Numbered from the stretch's first letter, positions 18,319-27,381 are shown. The stretch is 64,000 nucleotides of DNA from Belnapia mucosa (GCF_016775475.1 NZ_JAEUXJ010000004.1:248001-312000), one strand, 5' to 3'. A program made the numbers and translations. Notes: generated from the sequence alone by a model not told the origin.

Positions 18319-19473
18319 ATGGCGAAGCGGGATTTTTATGAAGTGCTCGGCGTCTCGCGCGAGGCGAGCGAGGACGAGCTGAAGAAGGCTTATCGCAAGT
18401 TGGCGATGGCCCATCACCCTGACCGCAACCAGGGTGACAAGGATGCCGAGGCCAAGTTCAAGGAGCTGAACGAGGCCTATGACGTCCTGAAGGATGCCGA
18501 GAAGCGCGCGGCCTATGACCGCTACGGCCATGCCGCCTTCGAGGGCGGCGGGGGCGGTGGCGGCCCGGGTGGCGGGGGCGGCAACCCCTTCGGCGCGGGC
18601 TTCGAGGACATCTTCGAGGAGATGTTCGGCCGCTTTGGCAGCGGCGGCGGGCGGGGCCGGCAGCGCCAGGCCTCCGGCCGCGGCGCCGATCTGCGCACCT
18701 CGGTCGAGATCGGGCTGGAGGAAGCCTTCGCCGGCGCCAAGAAGACGGTGCGCGTCCCCTCCTCTGTCTCCTGCGAGGCCTGCAACGGCACCGGCGCCGA
18801 GGCCGGATCGACCGCGGCCCAGACCTGCCCCACCTGCCAGGGGGCCGGCAAGGTCCGCGCCCAGCAGGGCTTCTTCCTGATCGAGCGCACCTGCCCCACC
18901 TGCGGCGGCCAGGGGCGGATCATCAAGAATCCCTGCAAGGTCTGCCAGGGTGCCGGCCGGGTCCAGCGCGACCGCACCCTCAACGTCTCCATTCCGGCAG
19001 GCGTCGAGGACGGCACCCGGATCCGGCTGGCCGGCGAGGGCGAGGCGGGGCTGCGCGGGGCGCCGGCAGGCGATCTCTATGTCGATATCAGCATCCGCCA
19101 GCATCCGCTCTTCCAGCGGGACGGCGCCAATATCTTCGTCCGGGTGCCGCTGCGGATGACCCAGGCGGCGCTTGGCGGCGCGGTCGAGGTGCCGGTGGTG
19201 GATGGCGGGCGCGCCCGCGTCACCATCCCGGCCGGCACCCAGGCGGGGGACCAGTTCCGCCTGCGCGGCAAGGGCTTCTCCGTCCTCCGCAGCGCGGCGC
19301 GGGGTGACATGTATGTCCAGGTCTCGGTAGAGACGCCGCAGAACCTGACCCAGAAGCAGCGCGAGCTGCTGGAGCAGTTCGAGGCCGAGGCGGCCAAGGC
19401 CGGCCGCACCAGCCCCGAGAGCGAGGGCTTCTTCGCCAAGGTGAAGGAGTTCTGGGACGGGCTGGCGCGCTGA
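18319..19473 (+). CDS. dnaJ: Chaperone DnaJ (Hsp40, type I)
   Basis: A 384-residue type I J-protein. The J domain has HHPDRN. A Gly/Phe-rich stretch follows ([20 protein letters not shown]), then four zinc motifs: [24 protein letters not shown] and CKVCQGAG. The C-terminal substrate domains complete the family length. DnaJ delivers clients to DnaK and stimulates its ATPase. The ATG at 18319 lies just after a terminator-like hairpin, so it probably depends on read-through from dnaK or on a weak local promoter. Confidence 0.99.
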   Translation: MAKRDFYEVLGVSREASEDELKKAYRKLAMAHHPDRNQGDKDAEAKFKELNEAYDVLKDAEKRAAYDRYGHAAFEGGGGGGGPGGGGGNPFGAGFEDIFEEMFGRFGSGGGRGRQRQASGRGADLRTSVEIGLEEAFAGAKKTVRVPSSVSCEACNGTGAEAGSTAAQTCPTCQGAGKVRAQQGFFLIERTCPTCGGQGRIIKNPCKVCQGAGRVQRDRTLNVSIPAGVEDGTRIRLAGEGEAGLRGAPAGDLYVDISIRQHPLFQRDGANIFVRVPLRMTQAALGGAVEVPVVDGGRARVTIPAGTQAGDQFRLRGKGFSVLRSAARGDMYVQVSVETPQNLTQKQRELLEQFEAEAAKAGRTSPESEGFFAKVKEFWDGLAR

Positions 19474-19496
19474 GAGGGGAATGATTCGGTTGAGGC

Positions 19497-19521
19497 GGAA
19501 CCTGCGCTGAGTCGGGGCGTT
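19497..19521 (+). promoter_or_regulatory. EcfG-type general stress promoter
   Basis: GGAAC at 19497-19501 and CGTT at 19518-19521 are separated by 16 bases, an exact match to the alphaproteobacterial EcfG (general stress sigma factor) consensus GGAAC-N16/17-CGTT. It is the only such match I found in the intergenic regions here. It faces the PRC-barrel gene 114 bases downstream. The leader would include an 8-bp hairpin (19530-19537 with 19552-19559). Confidence 0.7.
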
Positions 19522-19634
19522 CAGCCCCCGACCGCCGCACTACCCCCCAATCGGCGGTCCAGGCAGGCGGCGATGCGATACTGGTCCCACCGCATCGCCG
19601 CCCGCCCCCCATCCAGACCCGTAAAGGACAGCGC

Positions 19635-20033
19635 ATGGCGAGCAGCCCCGTCGCCCCTGGCGTAGCCATCGAGGAGACGGCTCAACTCATCGCCGCAGCC
19701 AAGGTCGGTGGCACGCCGGTCTACAACCGCCACGCCGAACGGTTGGGCACGGTCGAGGATGTGATGCTCGACAAGCAATCCGGCCGTGTCGCTTATGCCG
19801 TAATGTCCTTCGGCGGCTTCCTTGGCATCGGTGAGCGCTACCACCCCCTCCCCTGGTCCAAGCTCCGCTACGATGTCGATCTCGGCGGCTATGTGGTCGA
19901 TCTCGACCGTGACCAGCTCCAGGGCGCGCCGAGCTATGCCTCCTCAGAGGAGATCGACTGGACCGACCGGCAATGGGGTCAGCGGGTCTCCGACTATTAC
20001 GGGGTCAGCCCCCACTGGGCCCAGGTGCCCTGA
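19635..20033 (+). CDS. PRC-barrel domain protein
   Basis: A 132-residue soluble protein with a PRC-barrel fold: a first block VGGTPVYNRHAERLGTVEDV, then DKQSGRVAYAVMSFGGFLG and the strand pair LGGYVVDLDRDQLQGAPSYA. PRC-barrel proteins of this stand-alone type are frequent members of the alphaproteobacterial general stress regulon; the exact biochemical role is unknown. AAAGGA precedes the ATG. The upstream EcfG-type promoter supports stress induction. It is separated from dnaJ by about 160 bases and is probably its own unit. Confidence 0.93.
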   Translation: MASSPVAPGVAIEETAQLIAAAKVGGTPVYNRHAERLGTVEDVMLDKQSGRVAYAVMSFGGFLGIGERYHPLPWSKLRYDVDLGGYVVDLDRDQLQGAPSYASSEEIDWTDRQWGQRVSDYYGVSPHWAQVP

Positions 20034-20210
20034 AGCCAGGACTCGGCCTGGGTCCTTGCGCCCACGGCTGAGTGTCCAGCTTCGCGCGAAAATCCCGGTG
20101 CATGACGCACCCGCTTTCCCCTAGGATGCGGCGGCCGTGACAGACCCGGAAGGAACCCGGGCAGGGCGGCGCTTGCAACGCGTCTGGGAATGAAGGGGCC
20201 AAAGGCCGGG

Positions 20211-20876
20211 ATGGATGGAAATCTGGATGTGCCGGTGATCGGCGCGCCGCCGGAAGGCAGCAGCGAGGAGCTTTGCCATGGCTCGGGCGCGCCCATCTCC
20301 CGCATCGTCACCGAGGTGGCGGCGCGCTTCCCCGGGGAGCGCATCACCCTCGGCGAGATGGCGGAAGCCTTCGGGGACCGGGCTTTCGGCCTGCTGATCC
20401 TGCTGCTGCTCCTGCCCTCCCTGCTCCCCGGCATGGCCTCGGTTTTCGGGACGCCGGTGCTGCTGCTCGGCATCCAGATGGGCCTCGGGCGGCGGACCCC
20501 GAAGCTGCCCGCCTTCATCGCCCGGCAGAGCGTGAAGCGCACCGACCTGCTGCGGCTGACCGGCAGCAGCTCCAAATGGATGCGGCGGATCGAGACCTAT
20601 GTCCGGCCGCGGCCGGGCTTTTTCACCACGCCGATCGGCGACCGGATCTTCGGCTGGCTCACCGCCTATGTGGCGCTGATGCTGATCCTGCCCGGCCCGG
20701 GCACCAATGGCCCGCCGGCCTTCGGCAATATTGTCATGGCGCTCGGCCTGGTGGAACATGACAACCGGGTCATGGCCTGGGGCGTCGGCCTGACCATCGC
20801 CGGCTGTGCCTTCGCCACCATCGTGCTCGGCATGGTCTGCTGGCTCGGCGTGCAGGCTCTGGGCTGGATTTTCTAG
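20211..20876 (+). CDS. ExoD-family membrane protein
   Basis: Exopolysaccharide synthesis ExoD family protein of about 221 residues. Conserved blocks are RITLGEMAEAFGDRAFGLLI, the hydrophobic run LLILLLLLPSLLPGMASVFG, then GRRTPKLPAFIARQSVKR. Four membrane segments are likely. In rhizobia exoD affects exopolysaccharide and alkali tolerance, but a direct function is not established. I prefer ATG 20211 because AAAGG lies just upstream; ATG 20190 is also in frame and has no ribosome site. Confidence 0.9.
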   Translation: MDGNLDVPVIGAPPEGSSEELCHGSGAPISRIVTEVAARFPGERITLGEMAEAFGDRAFGLLILLLLLPSLLPGMASVFGTPVLLLGIQMGLGRRTPKLPAFIARQSVKRTDLLRLTGSSSKWMRRIETYVRPRPGFFTTPIGDRIFGWLTAYVALMLILPGPGTNGPPAFGNIVMALGLVEHDNRVMAWGVGLTIAGCAFATIVLGMVCWLGVQALGWIF

Positions 20877-20877
20877 A

Positions 20878-20921
20878 GCGTGATCGCTGAAGGCCGGAAC
20901 GGCCGGAAGCGTGAATCACGC
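20878..20921. repeat. REP-like palindromic element
   Basis: Outer arms GCGTGAT (20878-20884) and ATCACGC (20915-20921) enclose a 5-bp inner hairpin (92-96 pairing with 100-104 of the 20800 block). It begins two bases after the exoD-type stop codon, has no T run, and resembles short intergenic palindromes that occur in many copies in alphaproteobacterial genomes. Only one copy is visible in this window. Confidence 0.5.
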
Positions 20922-20979
20922 GACTAACAACCAACCACCTCTCGCCCACCGCGCACATCCCTGCTAACCCTCCGCCATG

Positions 20980-21170
20980 CGCCGGTGGCCCGCAAGGGCT
21001 GAAACGGGAATGCGGCAGGCGGGGCAACCCGCCGGTCCGCAGCTGCCCCCGCAACTGTAGGCGGTGAGGCCCTGTCACGTGCCATTGCCTCCCCCCTTGG
21101 GGCGGCGAGAAGGCGGCAGGGCCAAGGGTTCCAGCGGAACCCCCACTGCGAGCCAGGAGACCGGCCGGCG
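20980..21170 (+). promoter_or_regulatory. Cobalamin (adenosylcobalamin) riboswitch aptamer
   Basis: The B12 box GCAGCTGCCCCCGCAACTGT is present near 21039-21058, preceded by the conserved GAAACGGGAA (21001-21010) and followed by the 3' core GCGAGCCAGGAGACC (21149-21163). The closing stem P1 pairs CGCCGG (20980-20985) with CCGGCG (21165-21170). It lies about 160 bases before a BtuB-like receptor gene, which it should turn off when cobalamin is abundant. Confidence 0.95.
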
Positions 21171-21331
21171 CAGAGTTGTCTCGCGCGTGCCGGGCGGGGT
21201 GCACCGGCGCACCGGAACCAAAGGGTCTCCCCTCTTCTGCCGGGGCCCTTCCGATTGCGGGAACGACGCCCGTCGTTCCGGTCCGGGTCTCCCGGGCCGG
21301 GGCCTGTCGTCATGCGCAATCGGAGGATCCG
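21171..21331 (+). promoter_or_regulatory. Expression platform between riboswitch and receptor gene
   Basis: The stretch from the aptamer to the receptor start holds a near-perfect palindrome, arms 21260-21268 (GGAACGACG) and 21271-21279, followed by a second GC-rich inverted repeat around CCCGGG. CGGAGG at 21321-21326 is the ribosome site. No T run is present, so control of translation or a factor-dependent stop is more likely than an intrinsic terminator. Confidence 0.5.
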
Positions 21332-23278
21332 ATGCGACGCCTGTCCCTGTTCCTGGCGAGCGGCCTGGCCGCCCTCGCCAGCCCCGCGCTTGCCCAGACC
21401 GCCATTCCTGACACCATCGTCACCGGCACCCGCGTGCCGACCCCCGCCGAGCGGGTGCCGGCCGCCACGACCGTCATCACCCGCCAGGACATCGAGGAGC
21501 GCGGCTACCAGTCGCTGTCCGAGGCGCTGGTCTCGGTGCCAGGCCTCCGCATCGTGCCGACCGGTGGCCTCGGCTCCCAGACCAGCGTCTTCCTGCGCGG
21601 CAATTCCAGCCGTGCCGTCCTGGTGCTGCTGGACGGCGTCCCGCTGAATGACCCGGCCGAGGCCAATGGGGCCTTCAATTTCGGCAATGAGCTGCTGTTT
21701 GACGTGGAGCGGATCGAGGTTCTGCGGGGTCCGACCTCGGCCCTCTATGGCTCCCAGGCGATCGGCGGCGTCATCAACCTGGTGACGCGCCGCGCGCCGC
21801 CGGACCGCGCCGTCCAGCCCTATGGCGAGCTGGCCGGCGGCACCCAGCGGACGCTGCGCGGCGGCCTCGGGGCCACCGGCACGGTCGGGCAGTTCGACTA
21901 TCTGCTCTCCGGCCAGTCGCTCTCGACCGAGGGCTCCAATGCCACGGCGCCGCGCTTCCAGCGCTCACTCGGCGAACGGGACGGGTTCCGCGGCGGCTTC
22001 GGCACTGCCCGGCTGGGCTGGACGCCGGAGGCGGGCACCCGGGTCGAGGGCCTGCTGCGCTGGCGGCAAACCAATTTCGGCCTCGACAGCATCCCCCGCG
22101 ACGATCCGAACTATTCCGGCGAGGACCGGCGCTACTACGGCCAGCTGCGCGGCGAGACGCGGCTGTTCGATGGCCTCTGGACCACCGGCCTTCGCATCGC
22201 CGCGACCGAGGACCGGCGGCTCTACAGCAATCTGCCGGACCAGCTCAGCGCCGCCTCGACCCGGGACTACTATCGCGGCAGGCGGACCACGCTGGACTGG
22301 GGCAATACCGTGCGGCTGCCCTCGGCCGGCTTCCTGGACGAGGGCGTGTTCGCCTTCGGCATCACCCATATCGGCGAAGAGTCGACGACCCGCAGCGGCG
22401 GTGCGGGCTTCCAGACCCTGGTGGATGCCAGTCAGCACAGCACCGGCGGCTATGCCACGCTGCAATACCGCGCCTTCCAGCGGCTGGACCTGACCGCCGG
22501 CCTCCGCCACGACGCGACGACCGGCTTCACCGACGCCACCACCTGGCGCCTCGGCGCCGTGCTGGCGGTGCCGGAACTGGCCTCGCGGGTTCGGGTCTCG
22601 GCCGGCACGGGTTATGCGGCGCCCTCGCTCTATCAGCGCTTCGGGGTCATCACCGGCTTCTTCCGCGGCAATCCGGACCTCCGCCCAGAACGCTCCGTCG
22701 GCTGGGAGATCGGCAGCGAGACCGACATCCCCGGCTTCGGCCGGCCGAACCTCCTCACCCCGAGCTTCACCTATTTCCAGAGCCGGGTGCGGGACCTGAT
22801 CAACTACAATGGCGGCTTCAACACGCTGGTGAATGTGGACCGCGCCCGCATCCATGGTGCGGAACTCGGCCTGACGCTGCGTCCCGCCACCTGGTTCGAG
22901 ACGACCGCGGCCTGGACCATCACCGAAGCCTTCGACGCCACCACGGACCAGCGCCTGGCGCGGCGGCCCGAGCATGTCGTCAGTATCACCGCGCGGGTGG
23001 CACCGCTGCCGAAGGTGGTGATCGCGCCGACCGTGCTCTTTACCGGCCGCAGCCCGGAGGCGGCCTTCGCCAGCTACCAGAACAATGGCAGCAGCTATGC
23101 CTATGCCCGCAGCAACCCGGCCGGGACGGTGGTGAACCTCACCGCCACCTGGCAAGCCTTCGAGCAGGCTGCGGTGTTCCTGGAAGCCCGCAACCTCGGC
23201 AACAGCCGCTGGGAGCCGGCCAATGGCTTCGTCACCCCGGGGCGGAGCGTCCTCGTGGGCACGCGCTTCGCGCTGTGA
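21332..23278 (+). CDS. TonB-dependent receptor, BtuB-like
   Basis: Outer-membrane receptor of 648 residues. It has a signal peptide ([17 protein letters not shown]), a TonB box region (DTIVTGTRV), a plug domain ([35 protein letters not shown]) and a barrel ending in aromatic FAL. The best clue to substrate is the cobalamin riboswitch directly upstream, which makes vitamin B12 or another corrinoid the probable cargo. GGAGG precedes the ATG at 21332. No btuF, btuC or btuD follows, so periplasmic and inner-membrane transport genes are elsewhere. Confidence 0.93.
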   Translation: MRRLSLFLASGLAALASPALAQTAIPDTIVTGTRVPTPAERVPAATTVITRQDIEERGYQSLSEALVSVPGLRIVPTGGLGSQTSVFLRGNSSRAVLVLLDGVPLNDPAEANGAFNFGNELLFDVERIEVLRGPTSALYGSQAIGGVINLVTRRAPPDRAVQPYGELAGGTQRTLRGGLGATGTVGQFDYLLSGQSLSTEGSNATAPRFQRSLGERDGFRGGFGTARLGWTPEAGTRVEGLLRWRQTNFGLDSIPRDDPNYSGEDRRYYGQLRGETRLFDGLWTTGLRIAATEDRRLYSNLPDQLSAASTRDYYRGRRTTLDWGNTVRLPSAGFLDEGVFAFGITHIGEESTTRSGGAGFQTLVDASQHSTGGYATLQYRAFQRLDLTAGLRHDATTGFTDATTWRLGAVLAVPELASRVRVSAGTGYAAPSLYQRFGVITGFFRGNPDLRPERSVGWEIGSETDIPGFGRPNLLTPSFTYFQSRVRDLINYNGGFNTLVNVDRARIHGAELGLTLRPATWFETTAAWTITEAFDATTDQRLARRPEHVVSITARVAPLPKVVIAPTVLFTGRSPEAAFASYQNNGSSYAYARSNPAGTVVNLTATWQAFEQAAVFLEARNLGNSRWEPANGFVTPGRSVLVGTRFAL

Positions 23279-23291
23279 GAAGGAGGGGGGC

Positions 23292-23612
23292 ATGATCGCC
23301 CCCCTCGCCTACCCCGCCGCGGCCCTGGCCGAGATCGCCGGCTGCTTCGCTTTCTGGTCCGTATTGCGGCTGGGTGCCTCGCCCTGGTGGCTGGCGGCGG
23401 GGATGGCCTCGCTCGCCGCCTTCGCCTGGCTGCTGACGCTGGTGGAGGCCGCTGCGGCGGGACGGGCCTTCGCCGCCTATGGCGGGGTCTATATCGCCGC
23501 CTCGCTGGCCTGGATGTGGGCGGTGGAGGGCGAGATGCCCGATGGCCGGGACCTGGCAGGAGCGCTGCTGTGCCTGGCCGGCGCCGGCATCATCCTGGCG
23601 CGGCCGGGATGA
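23292..23612 (+). CDS. ynfA: YnfA-family small membrane protein
   Basis: A 106-residue integral membrane protein with four predicted helices and the YnfA signature [18 protein letters not shown] near the N-terminus and [20 protein letters not shown] later. UPF0060/YnfA proteins resemble small multidrug resistance exporters, but the cargo is not settled. The ATG follows GGAGGGGGG. It begins 14 bases after the receptor gene and may be cotranscribed from the riboswitch-controlled promoter. Its end overlaps the convergent ASCH gene by 23 bases. Confidence 0.93.
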   Translation: MIAPLAYPAAALAEIAGCFAFWSVLRLGASPWWLAAGMASLAAFAWLLTLVEAAAAGRAFAAYGGVYIAASLAWMWAVEGEMPDGRDLAGALLCLAGAGIILARPG

Positions 23613-23982
23613 CCTCGACCACCCGGAAGCGCTCGCACCAGAGCTCCATATCCTCGGCGAACTGACCGAGGCGGGTGAAGTAGATGCGATGCGCATGCCG
23701 CCAGTAGGCGAGGCTGCGGTCGCCCTCGCCTTCGTCATGGGCGAAGGCGGCATCCACCTGCCCGAAGCGGCGGCGGGTTAGCTCGATGGTCTCGATCACC
23801 GCGCGCGGCCGGCCGGCGCCGTCCAGCGCCACCATCTGCTTGCCGATCTCGGTAAGTAGCCCCTGGCTGGCGGCCCAGCAGGTCGCGGTCTTGCGGCCGG
23901 CCAGCACCAGGGCGAGGAGTTCATCGGCGAGCTCGGGACCATCGCCGAAGGAGAAGGTCTCGAGGCTCCGCCAGTCGCTCAC
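23590..23982 (-). CDS. ASCH-domain protein
   Basis: A 130-residue single ASCH domain (PUA-like fold). Visible family features are [18 protein letters not shown] near the N-terminus, with Lys and Thr of the motif GxKxxT, and the later [20 protein letters not shown] block. ASCH proteins bind RNA or act on nucleosides; the target here is unknown. It starts with GTG at 23982, which overlaps the stop of the polyprenyl synthase gene (GTGA), so the two genes form a coupled pair. Confidence 0.92.
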   Translation of the reverse strand: MSDWRSLETFSFGDGPELADELLALVLAGRKTATCWAASQGLLTEIGKQMVALDGAGRPRAVIETIELTRRRFGQVDAAFAHDEGEGDRSLAYWRHAHRIYFTRLGQFAEDMELWCERFRVVEVIPAAPG

Positions 23983-24989
23983 CGCGCCCGGGCGATGCAG
24001 AACTCGACGATGCCCGCGAGGGCCCGGCGCACCGGGCTGTCGGGGAAGAGGGCCAGCGCCTCCAGCGCCGTATCGCCATATTGCCGGGCGCGGGCAACCG
24101 TGTCTCGCAATGTGCCATGGCGCTCGATCAGCGCCTGGGCCCGGGCCAGGTCGTCCGGTCCCTGCTCCTTTTCCTCCAGCGTGCGGCGCCAGAAGCCGCG
24201 CTCGGCCTCGTCGCCCCGTTCGAAGGCGAGCAGCACGGGCAGGGTGATCTTGCCCTCGCGGAAATCATCGCCGACCGTCTTGCCCAGGCGCTCCTGCTCG
24301 GCGGCGTAGTCCAGCGCGTCATCCACCAGCTGGAAGGCGATGCCGAGATTGCGGCCATAGGCTTCGAGCGCGGCCTCCTCGGCCTGCGGCCGGTCTGCGA
24401 CCACGGCGCCGATGCGCGTCGCGGCGGCGAAAAGGGCGGCGGTCTTGCCCTCCACCACTTCGAGATACTGCGCCTCGGTCGTCGTGGTGTCGTTCTGGGT
24501 GACGAGCTGCAGCACCTCACCCTCGGCGATGGTGGCCGCGGCTTCCGACAGGATGGCGAGGACCTTCAGGCTGCCATCCGTGACCATGAGCTGGAAGGCA
24601 CGGGCGAAGAGGAAATCGCCGACCAGCACGGAGGGCTTGTTGCCGAACAGCGCATTGGCGCTGGCCTGGCCGCGGCGGAGCGCACTTTCATCGACCACGT
24701 CGTCATGCAGCAGCGTCGCGGTATGGATGAACTCGACGCAGGCGGCGAGCGCTACATGCCTCTCACCGCGATAGCCGCAGAGCTGGGCGGCGGCGAGGGT
24801 GAGAAGCGGTCGCAACCGCTTGCCGCCGGCCGCCACGATATGCGCGGCCAGTTGCGGGATAAGGGCGACCGGGCTGTGCATGCGCTGCACGATCAGCCGG
24901 TTGCAGGCCTCCAGATCGGACTGGACGAGCGTGGTCAGCGCGGTGAGCGCATCCTCGCCACCGGGGTCCGGACCGTTGCTGGCCGGCAT
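23979..24989 (-). CDS. Polyprenyl diphosphate synthase (octaprenyl/decaprenyl type)
   Basis: Trans-prenyltransferase of about 336 residues that would make the long isoprenoid tail of ubiquinone. It contains GGKRLRPLLTLAAA, the first Asp-rich motif as LLHDDVVDES, and the second as QLVDDALDYAAEQ. Chain length cannot be fixed from sequence, although most relatives make Q10 tails. I use ATG 24989; in-frame codons up to 25073 have no clear ribosome site. The ubiquinone hydroxylase near 2.5 kb would act on the prenylated product. Confidence 0.94.
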   Translation of the reverse strand: MPASNGPDPGGEDALTALTTLVQSDLEACNRLIVQRMHSPVALIPQLAAHIVAAGGKRLRPLLTLAAAQLCGYRGERHVALAACVEFIHTATLLHDDVVDESALRRGQASANALFGNKPSVLVGDFLFARAFQLMVTDGSLKVLAILSEAAATIAEGEVLQLVTQNDTTTTEAQYLEVVEGKTAALFAAATRIGAVVADRPQAEEAALEAYGRNLGIAFQLVDDALDYAAEQERLGKTVGDDFREGKITLPVLLAFERGDEAERGFWRRTLEEKEQGPDDLARAQALIERHGTLRDTVARARQYGDTALEALALFPDSPVRRALAGIVEFCIARAR

Positions 24990-25221
24990 CGTCACCTGGG
25001 AACCTTCCGGCACAGCACGCGCAACCGCTGCCACTCGCTTGAACCCTAGAGCATGGCCGCCACCGCCCGACACGGCCGGAGGCGAAACGCATGCGAGAAA
25101 CCCTATGCTAGGCCCAAGCGGCGTTTCCCTGAAACCCGCATAGGTCTAACCTTGCGGCCGGCACCATAGCCATGCGGCCATATCGCGGCAAGCGCAGGAA
25201 AAACAAGGGCTTCGAGGAAGC

Positions 25222-25434
25222 ATGCGACTGCTGGTGCAAAGCGTGGACCCGGTCCGGCTGAGTTTTCTCATGGCATTGCTGCGGGATGCGGGCATCGGCT
25301 GCGTGCTGCTCGACCAGCATATCAGTGCGATCGAGGGCGGAATCGGCGCCTTTCCCCGCCGCCTGGCGGTGGCCGAGGAGGATTGGGACCGCGCCCGGCG
25401 GGTGCTGCAGGAGGCGGGCGAGGAAGCTTCGTGA
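25222..25434 (+). CDS. DUF2007-family protein
   Basis: A 70-residue protein of the DUF2007 family (putative signal-transducing protein), with the typical pattern of a short ferredoxin-like fold: MRLLVQSVDPVRLSFLMALL, then GIGCVLLDQHISAIEG, and a C-terminal helix RARRVLQEAG. Its function is unknown; related domains are thought to bind a regulatory partner. It is translationally coupled to the following methyltransferase (GTGA overlap), which is the common neighbourhood for this family. Confidence 0.9.
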   Translation: MRLLVQSVDPVRLSFLMALLRDAGIGCVLLDQHISAIEGGIGAFPRRLAVAEEDWDRARRVLQEAGEEAS

Positions 25435-26171
25435 CCGAAGCCTGGACCGAGGACCGGTTGCTCGGCGGCCGCGTCGCGCTGCGCCAGCCGCGGGTGGGGC
25501 TGCGGGCGGGGCTGGATGCGGTGCTACTGGCGGCCGGCATCCCGGCCCGGCCGGACCAGGCGGTGCTGGAGGCCGGCTGCGGCAGCGGCGCGGCCTTCCT
25601 GTGCCTGGCGGCCCGGGTGCCGGGACTGCGCATCACGGCGATCGAGCGGGATCCGGCCCTGGCCACACTGGCCCGCACCAATGCCGCGGCCAATGGGCTG
25701 GCGGCGGAGGTGCTGGAGGGTGATGTGCGCGACCTGGCGCTGGCGCGGCGCCTGCCGCCCTGCGACCAAGCCTTCGCCAACCCGCCCTTCTGGGCCACGG
25801 GCACGGCCCCGCCCGCGGCGCAGCGCGGGACGATGACCCATGCCGCCGAGGCGGGTGCGGCGACGCTGGCGGACTGGGCGTGCTTCCTGGCGGCATCGCT
25901 CGTGCGACGCGGCACGCTCGGGCTGATCCTGCCCACGGCACGGCTGGAGGCCGGGATGGCGGCGCTGGCCGCGGCCGGCTGCGGCGGCACGCTGCTGCTG
26001 CCCTTCTGGCCGCGCGAGGGCCAAGCGGCGAAGCGGGTGCTGCTGCTGGCTCGGCGTGGCGGGCGTGGCCCGGCGCGGATCACTCCGGGGCTGGTGCTGC
26101 ATGGGCCGGAGGGTGGCTTCACCCCGGCGGCCGAGGCGGTGCTGCGCGAGGCAGCCCCCCTGCCTGTCTAG
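25431..26171 (+). CDS. TrmN6-like tRNA(Val) adenine-N6 methyltransferase
   Basis: A class I SAM-dependent methyltransferase of 246 residues. SAM motif I is EAGCGSGAAFLCLAAR and motif IV is the catalytic NPPF (FANPPFWATG), which marks N6-adenine methyltransferases. The overall layout resembles TrmN6/YfiC, which modifies A37 of tRNA1(Val); that target is inferred. The start is GTG 25431, overlapping the DUF2007 stop. The stop overlaps a small convergent gene by four bases. Confidence 0.9.
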   Translation: MTEAWTEDRLLGGRVALRQPRVGLRAGLDAVLLAAGIPARPDQAVLEAGCGSGAAFLCLAARVPGLRITAIERDPALATLARTNAAANGLAAEVLEGDVRDLALARRLPPCDQAFANPPFWATGTAPPAAQRGTMTHAAEAGAATLADWACFLAASLVRRGTLGLILPTARLEAGMAALAAAGCGGTLLLPFWPREGQAAKRVLLLARRGGRGPARITPGLVLHGPEGGFTPAAEAVLREAAPLPV

Positions 26172-26452
26172 GTGACGTTGCTTTCCGGGTGGCGCAGGTG
26201 CCAGAGCCGCTCATGCGCCGCGACCAGGCTTTCCATGTTGCGGCGGCGATTCGTGTCCGGCGAGACCGGACGGCGCGTCAGCATCATCTCGAGGATGCGG
26301 AGCAGCTGCTCCGCGACCTCGTAATCGCCCTGATCGCAGGCATGGTGGAAGGCGATCAGGATCTTGTCGGACAGCCGTCGGCTATGCCGGGGCGCGCCCA
26401 TGCCCCGCCCAGCCTCGCGCGGGCCATCCTGATCCGCATCCTCATCCGCCAT
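26168..26452 (-). CDS. Small conserved hypothetical protein
   Basis: A 94-residue protein without a recognised domain. The first 20 residues are acidic and basic and look disordered. The middle (SDKILIAFHHACDQGDYEVA, then EQLLRILEMML) forms two amphipathic helices resembling a TPR half-motif, and a final helix follows. Proteins with this middle block occur next to housekeeping genes in related Acetobacteraceae, as far as I recall. The ATG at 26452 follows GGGCAGGG. Codon use and the conserved-looking helices support a real gene. Confidence 0.7.
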   Translation of the reverse strand: MADEDADQDGPREAGRGMGAPRHSRRLSDKILIAFHHACDQGDYEVAEQLLRILEMMLTRRPVSPDTNRRRNMESLVAAHERLWHLRHPESNVT

Positions 26453-26545
26453 CCCTGCCCACTCCGGTTGCGGCCACCGCCATCCCCCGGGACGGCCGCT
26501 TTGATCAGATTAGCAAAAAGTCCCGCTTTGTGAAACGCCATGCGA

Positions 26546-27226
26546 TCAGCTTGCGGTGCGGCCGATCTGCGCGGCGACGGCCGCGGCGATCGCCTCCGGC
26601 GTCTGCTCCGGGCGGAACAGACTGCGCACCTTCCCATCGGGCCCGACCAGATAGATGAAGCTCGAATGGTCCATTAGGTAGTCCGTCATCTCCGGTCGCT
26701 GGACCTTGGCGTAATAGACCCGGTAGCGGCGCGCCGCCTCCGCCACCTGCTCCGGCGTGCCGGTCAAGCCCTGCATGCGGGGGTGGAAGCGGCCCACGTA
26801 ATCGGCCAGGTGCTCGGGCGTGTCGCGGGCGGGATCGACCGAGATGAAGACCGGCGTGACCTTCTCCCCGGCCGGGCCGAGAGCATCGACCGCGGAGGCC
26901 ATGGTGCCGAGCTCGGTCGGGCAGACATCGGGACAGAAGCTGTAGCCGAAATAGACCAGCATCCAGCGGCCGGCATAGTCGCGCTCGGTCACTGTCTTGC
27001 CGGTTTGGTCGGTCAGGGTGAAGGGGCCGCCCAGAGACAGGCCCTGGGGCAGTTGCACCCCGCCGGAGGAAACGGGGCCAGCCCCGCCGCCGAACAGGCC
27101 GCCGAGGCGGTTGGCAAAGGCCTCGGCCGGGCCCTCATCCGGGCCGCGGGTGACCCAGGCATAGGCCCAGACGCCACCCAGCAGCAGGATCAGCAGAAGC
27201 GCGCATAGCCTGACGAGTCGCAGCAT
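26546..27226 (-). CDS. SCO1/SenC-family copper-binding thioredoxin-fold protein
   Basis: A 226-residue protein with an N-terminal membrane anchor (LCALLLILLLGGVWAYAWV) and a periplasmic thioredoxin fold. Copper ligands are visible: the CxxxC motif in FCPDVCP and a histidine in YLMDHSSFIYLVG. SCO proteins help build the CuA centre of cytochrome c oxidase. The ATG at 27226 follows AGGAGG. That ribosome site abuts a long hairpin (27236-27279), which may govern expression. No oxidase genes are in the window. Confidence 0.95.
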   Translation of the reverse strand: MLRLVRLCALLLILLLGGVWAYAWVTRGPDEGPAEAFANRLGGLFGGGAGPVSSGGVQLPQGLSLGGPFTLTDQTGKTVTERDYAGRWMLVYFGYSFCPDVCPTELGTMASAVDALGPAGEKVTPVFISVDPARDTPEHLADYVGRFHPRMQGLTGTPEQVAEAARRYRVYYAKVQRPEMTDYLMDHSSFIYLVGPDGKVRSLFRPEQTPEAIAAAVAAQIGRTAS

Positions 27227-27235
27227 GGTGCCTCC

Positions 27236-27289
27236 TTAGATTGGCTTCCGCTCGCTTCTGCTCACGGAAGTCCATCTAAGTTTTTGTTT
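27236..27289. promoter_or_regulatory. 15-bp hairpin in the sco leader, terminator-like on the plus strand
   Basis: Arms 27236-27250 and 27265-27279 pair at 13 of 15 positions plus one G-T wobble, around a 14-base loop. On the minus strand the hairpin ends against AAGGAGG, the sco ribosome site. On the plus strand it is followed by TTTTTGTTT, the shape of an intrinsic terminator, although no plus-strand gene precedes it. It is thus either a leader control element, a bidirectional stop, or both. Confidence 0.6.
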
Positions 27290-27381
27290 GCCGAGCAAAT
27301 TACTCTGATCAAGCGATTCCGCCTAACCAGAGTTTGCTCTAGCGGAGGCCAGGCGCCACCGCCAGGGGCGCCCGCCGCGGG

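Noticed and set aside
18298..19104. Minus-strand frame over dnaJ with repeated Gly/Ala/Leu
   Set aside because: Pure shadow of the J-protein reading frame.
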